A stretch of DNA of 64,000 nucleotides from Ligula intestinalis. Lineage: Eukaryota; Platyhelminthes; Cestoda; Diphyllobothriidea; Diphyllobothriidae. Shown piece after piece: positions 61,740-64,000 of this stretch. The notes below the pieces were generated by a model, which was not told where the DNA came from, made no database searches, and saw only the letters and a program-made list of their open reading frames with translations. The position numbers and the translations under genes were made by a program. The stretch lies in the NCBI GenBank assembly GCA_036362985.1, contig JAYGXS010000004.1, forward strand, positions 2,710,001 through 2,774,000, read 5' to 3'. Numbering within the stretch: the stretch's first letter is position 1; every line of letters begins with the position of its first letter.

Positions 61740-61910
61740 AGCAGTAAAGGGGGTATGACAACACGTGGGGGTTACTTGATACAGAACTGTTTCGGGCTCA
61801 TTAGCCTTCATTAGCCAAGCATAACCCTGAACACCAGCTGGTCTGACAACACAAGCAAACGCACTCACAGACGGTGCGGTTGGCCCACCACTAGTGTCTA
61901 TCAGATGGGT
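61740..61910 (-). mobile_element. Hammerhead SINE, copy 10 (one core change)
   Basis: Fold at 61820-61774 (minus): stem I GCTTGG/TCAAGT, CTAATGA in place of CTGATGA, stem II GGCT/AGCC, GAAA intact, stem III CAG-TT-CTG, cleavage dinucleotide TA. With copy 9 it defines a subfamily in which stem III has a real two-base loop. Confidence 0.62.
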
Positions 61911-62009
61911 CATCGATGGATTGACGCTCGTTTATCGGTTTCGACACGCTCTCTCGAAACCAACCAACAGCCACACAGCGGCTAATAATGTAAGCAGAAG
62001 AAAACAGCG

Positions 62010-62140
62010 CACATAGACAAAGGAAACCGGAGTGATCATTTTAAACTTATAAGCCATCATCAGCCAGTCATACCCGACTTCACCTGGTGCAGCACCCGGG
62101 CCTTGAGCTTAACTCACAACTCTTATAACTTCTCCCATCA
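62010..62140 (-). mobile_element. Hammerhead SINE, copy 11 (core changed)
   Basis: Fold at 62069-62025 (minus): stem I GACTGG/CCGGTT with all six pairs, CTGATGA intact, stem III TGATCA, but stem II 3' strand and GAAA have mutated (GTTTAAAA) and the cleavage dinucleotide is CT. Head with CCCGGGTGCTGCACC lies upstream. Confidence 0.58.
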
Positions 62141-64000
62141 GCCCTTTGTCAAGCGAAATACAATGTGAGCGGTGGGACTGTCCCAGCCGTGTGCAAAGAT
62201 ACAGAAAAAGAGCTAAGCAGCTGACCTCGTGAGAGGTGCGTTTTCGTGTCGGCGAGATTCTACATACAAGGATAAAGCACCGTTTTCTGAAGAGATTTCT
62301 CCTTTCATTATATCACATCGGAATGCATATTAGTTCAGTTAATCAATATAACTATCTGTTACGGAACGGTCGTTGCAACCTTAGGCTTGGTCTTGAACCT
62401 TTTTATACCGTTCTTGGTGACCTGACTAAGAGTGAGGTTCATGTCATGGTGTCACTTTGCCGTCGTTGCCTTTGATGAGTAATCGAAATTCATAAAGTGC
62501 TCAAAACGAAAATCACTGCGTCAAATCTAGCAAACATGCTTAGACTTACGTGCATAGAATTTATCGCATGATCAGCTTTGTGCAGGTTATCGAAATAAAC
62601 GGAGCTCTTTGTGAGTCTACATCAAAAGTACTAACACATTTTGGTCTTAAGGAATCCTGAAAAACCGCTGCCAATTCCGCGAGACACATTCTGGATGTAA
62701 GCCAGGTCGGCTAGCCTGCAGTCAAACAGACACACGAAAAGAACTCCACCTAAAAGGGTTTTGAAGTTTTACCTCACTTGCCGCCTACCACGCTTTGTGT
62801 CACCTGCTTCACCAGACCGCAGGCTTGTAGCTATTGCTACTGCGAGTTTTGCATGCTTGTGCTGTTTATGCCTTCAGATGTGTGTTAGTTCGACAATTGC
62901 AAGCGAAGATGTCCACCAATGCCCGAGAGTAGGGACGGTGACTGTGGTCAGTTATAGTGAAAGTAGACGCGCCGCCATCCACCCCACTCTAGACCCTCTC
63001 AACTGCATCAAACGGTGACAAGACATAATCGAGATGACCGAGCAGGGAGAAGGTGTAGGCCACCGCCAGGAACACCGCTTAACTCAGTATTTAGTGACAG
63101 TAGACTTTGCGCGAGTACTACTGCACTGTCTACTCTTACTCACCTGTATTGGGTGTCTAGCCAGACTTTAGTCTGGACAGGAAAGGTGCTGCTACTACCA
63201 CTTCTAATGCTACTAACTAGGGTGTAGCCGGGTGATAGTGTTTGCTAGTACATTTACTGACTGTTTTGCAAGGCAGAAGTGATGTCGGCACTGGGCTCAT
63301 ATCTCCAATCTCTACAAGAAGTGTAGCAGTACGGATGATAGCACTGACGCTACTTTTTGTCAGAGGTGACGCTGACTAAGCCAAAACCCAGGGCTCGTAT
63401 CCATTGGTCTCAAAAAAGTAAGGTGAATCTGGGTTTAACTATTTCGGGTAAGTTCATGCTTGGGGTCTTGAGCAAAGCTGCGTATGCCTTGGTTTCGGCA
63501 CTCGCAACCCAATCCATTGAGCTGTTCGGACTAAGTTGCTGATGATATGGCTACGTGCCTATGTAAGAAGTGCTTATTTTAGTAATCATGCTCAATAAGG
63601 ATAGTACTGACAATACTATGCAGTAGATTATATATCTGATGAAAGGTTGAGGATAAGAGGATTTAACGCACACTTAAGGTTGCTTATTGAGTTAATTGGG
63701 TTGACTTGGGTCGCAAAATATTGTTAAATAGAATTTAATTACGTTCTGACCAGAATACTGGGAGAAAATAGAGGCAAAATAGGTGAAATCCAGCGTTTGT
63801 TGATATCCGAAGACTTTTCTACCCTTTTTAACGCTGCGGAAAAGCACTTCTTGTGTGTTAATGTTGCACTAGCGAACAAAATTAATGAAGAGCAGACACA
63901 TTTTAATTAAATCTGTTCACAAAACGGAAAGTTTTGTTATGCGTCCATGAAATTGAGGTTAGTGTAATTAGGAGATAGCGCGTTAATTTTGGGAAAAAAA
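62141..64000. other. Right-hand stretch without recognised gene
   Basis: Open frames at 62761-63018 and 63015-63227 have no domain I recognise and show no splice pattern that would make an exon convincing. The GC content is raised at 62,760-63,200, which could reflect an unidentified repeat. Beyond 63,550 it is AT-rich. Confidence 0.35.

Noticed and set aside
1..64000. CRISPR arrays, operons, bacterial-type promoters and terminators
   Set aside because: The sequence is eukaryotic with spliced genes. No regularly spaced repeats of CRISPR type were seen.
1..64000. LTR retrotransposons or endogenous viral sequences
   Set aside because: No protease, integrase or LTR-type RT motifs were seen; all RT motifs are of LINE or PLE type.

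Overview
The window is a repeat-rich piece of an animal nuclear genome. Protein-coding genes are split by GT-AG introns of 0.2 to 44.6 kb, there are no operons, and the space between exons is packed with SINEs, non-LTR retrotransposons (CR1/Jockey-like and RTE-like), Penelope-like elements (PLEs) and small DNA transposons. The combination of hammerhead-ribozyme SINEs, PLEs and CR1/RTE LINEs suggests a flatworm, perhaps a large-genome tapeworm. That assignment is inference, not proof.

Two host genes can be assembled. (1) A plus-strand gene of at least five exons (8053..60658, 625 codons) encodes an unfamiliar two-pass membrane protein with an SH3 domain and a Ser/Pro/Arg-rich tail; its third intron is about 44.6 kb. 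(2) Entirely inside that intron, on the minus strand, lies NAA35 (39215..21065, three exons, 910 codons), the large auxiliary subunit of the NatC N-terminal acetyltransferase. All splice phases in both models agree.

Layout: 0.9-2.5 kb, decayed minus-strand transposase-domain and DUF4806-like sequences; 3.0 kb, a MITE candidate; 8.0-14.8 kb, exons 1-3 of the SH3 gene with PLE, SINE and RTE debris; 15-21 kb, a PLE terminal fragment, a mariner-like MITE and tRNA-headed SINEs; 21.1-39.3 kb, NAA35, whose second intron carries a nearly intact 3.4-kb LINE (PHD finger, endonuclease, reverse transcriptase, one stop codon, a 2A-like motif) and several SINEs; 40.4-46.9 kb, a pile of minus-strand CR1-like LINEs; 47.2-52.2 kb, a PLE with direct and inverted terminal repeats; 52.4-56.5 kb, more LINE and PLE debris; 59.4-60.7 kb, the last two SH3-gene exons; 61.3-62.1 kb, a (TA)n tract and three SINEs.

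The most notable signal is a dispersed tRNA-headed SINE family whose 3' half folds as a minimal type I hammerhead ribozyme. At least ten copies or remnants lie in the window. Stems I and III change in sequence between copies while keeping pairing, and a few copies keep the whole catalytic core. A separate hammerhead occurs four times in the PLE terminal repeats. Several of these ribozymes lie in sense orientation within introns of the two host genes.
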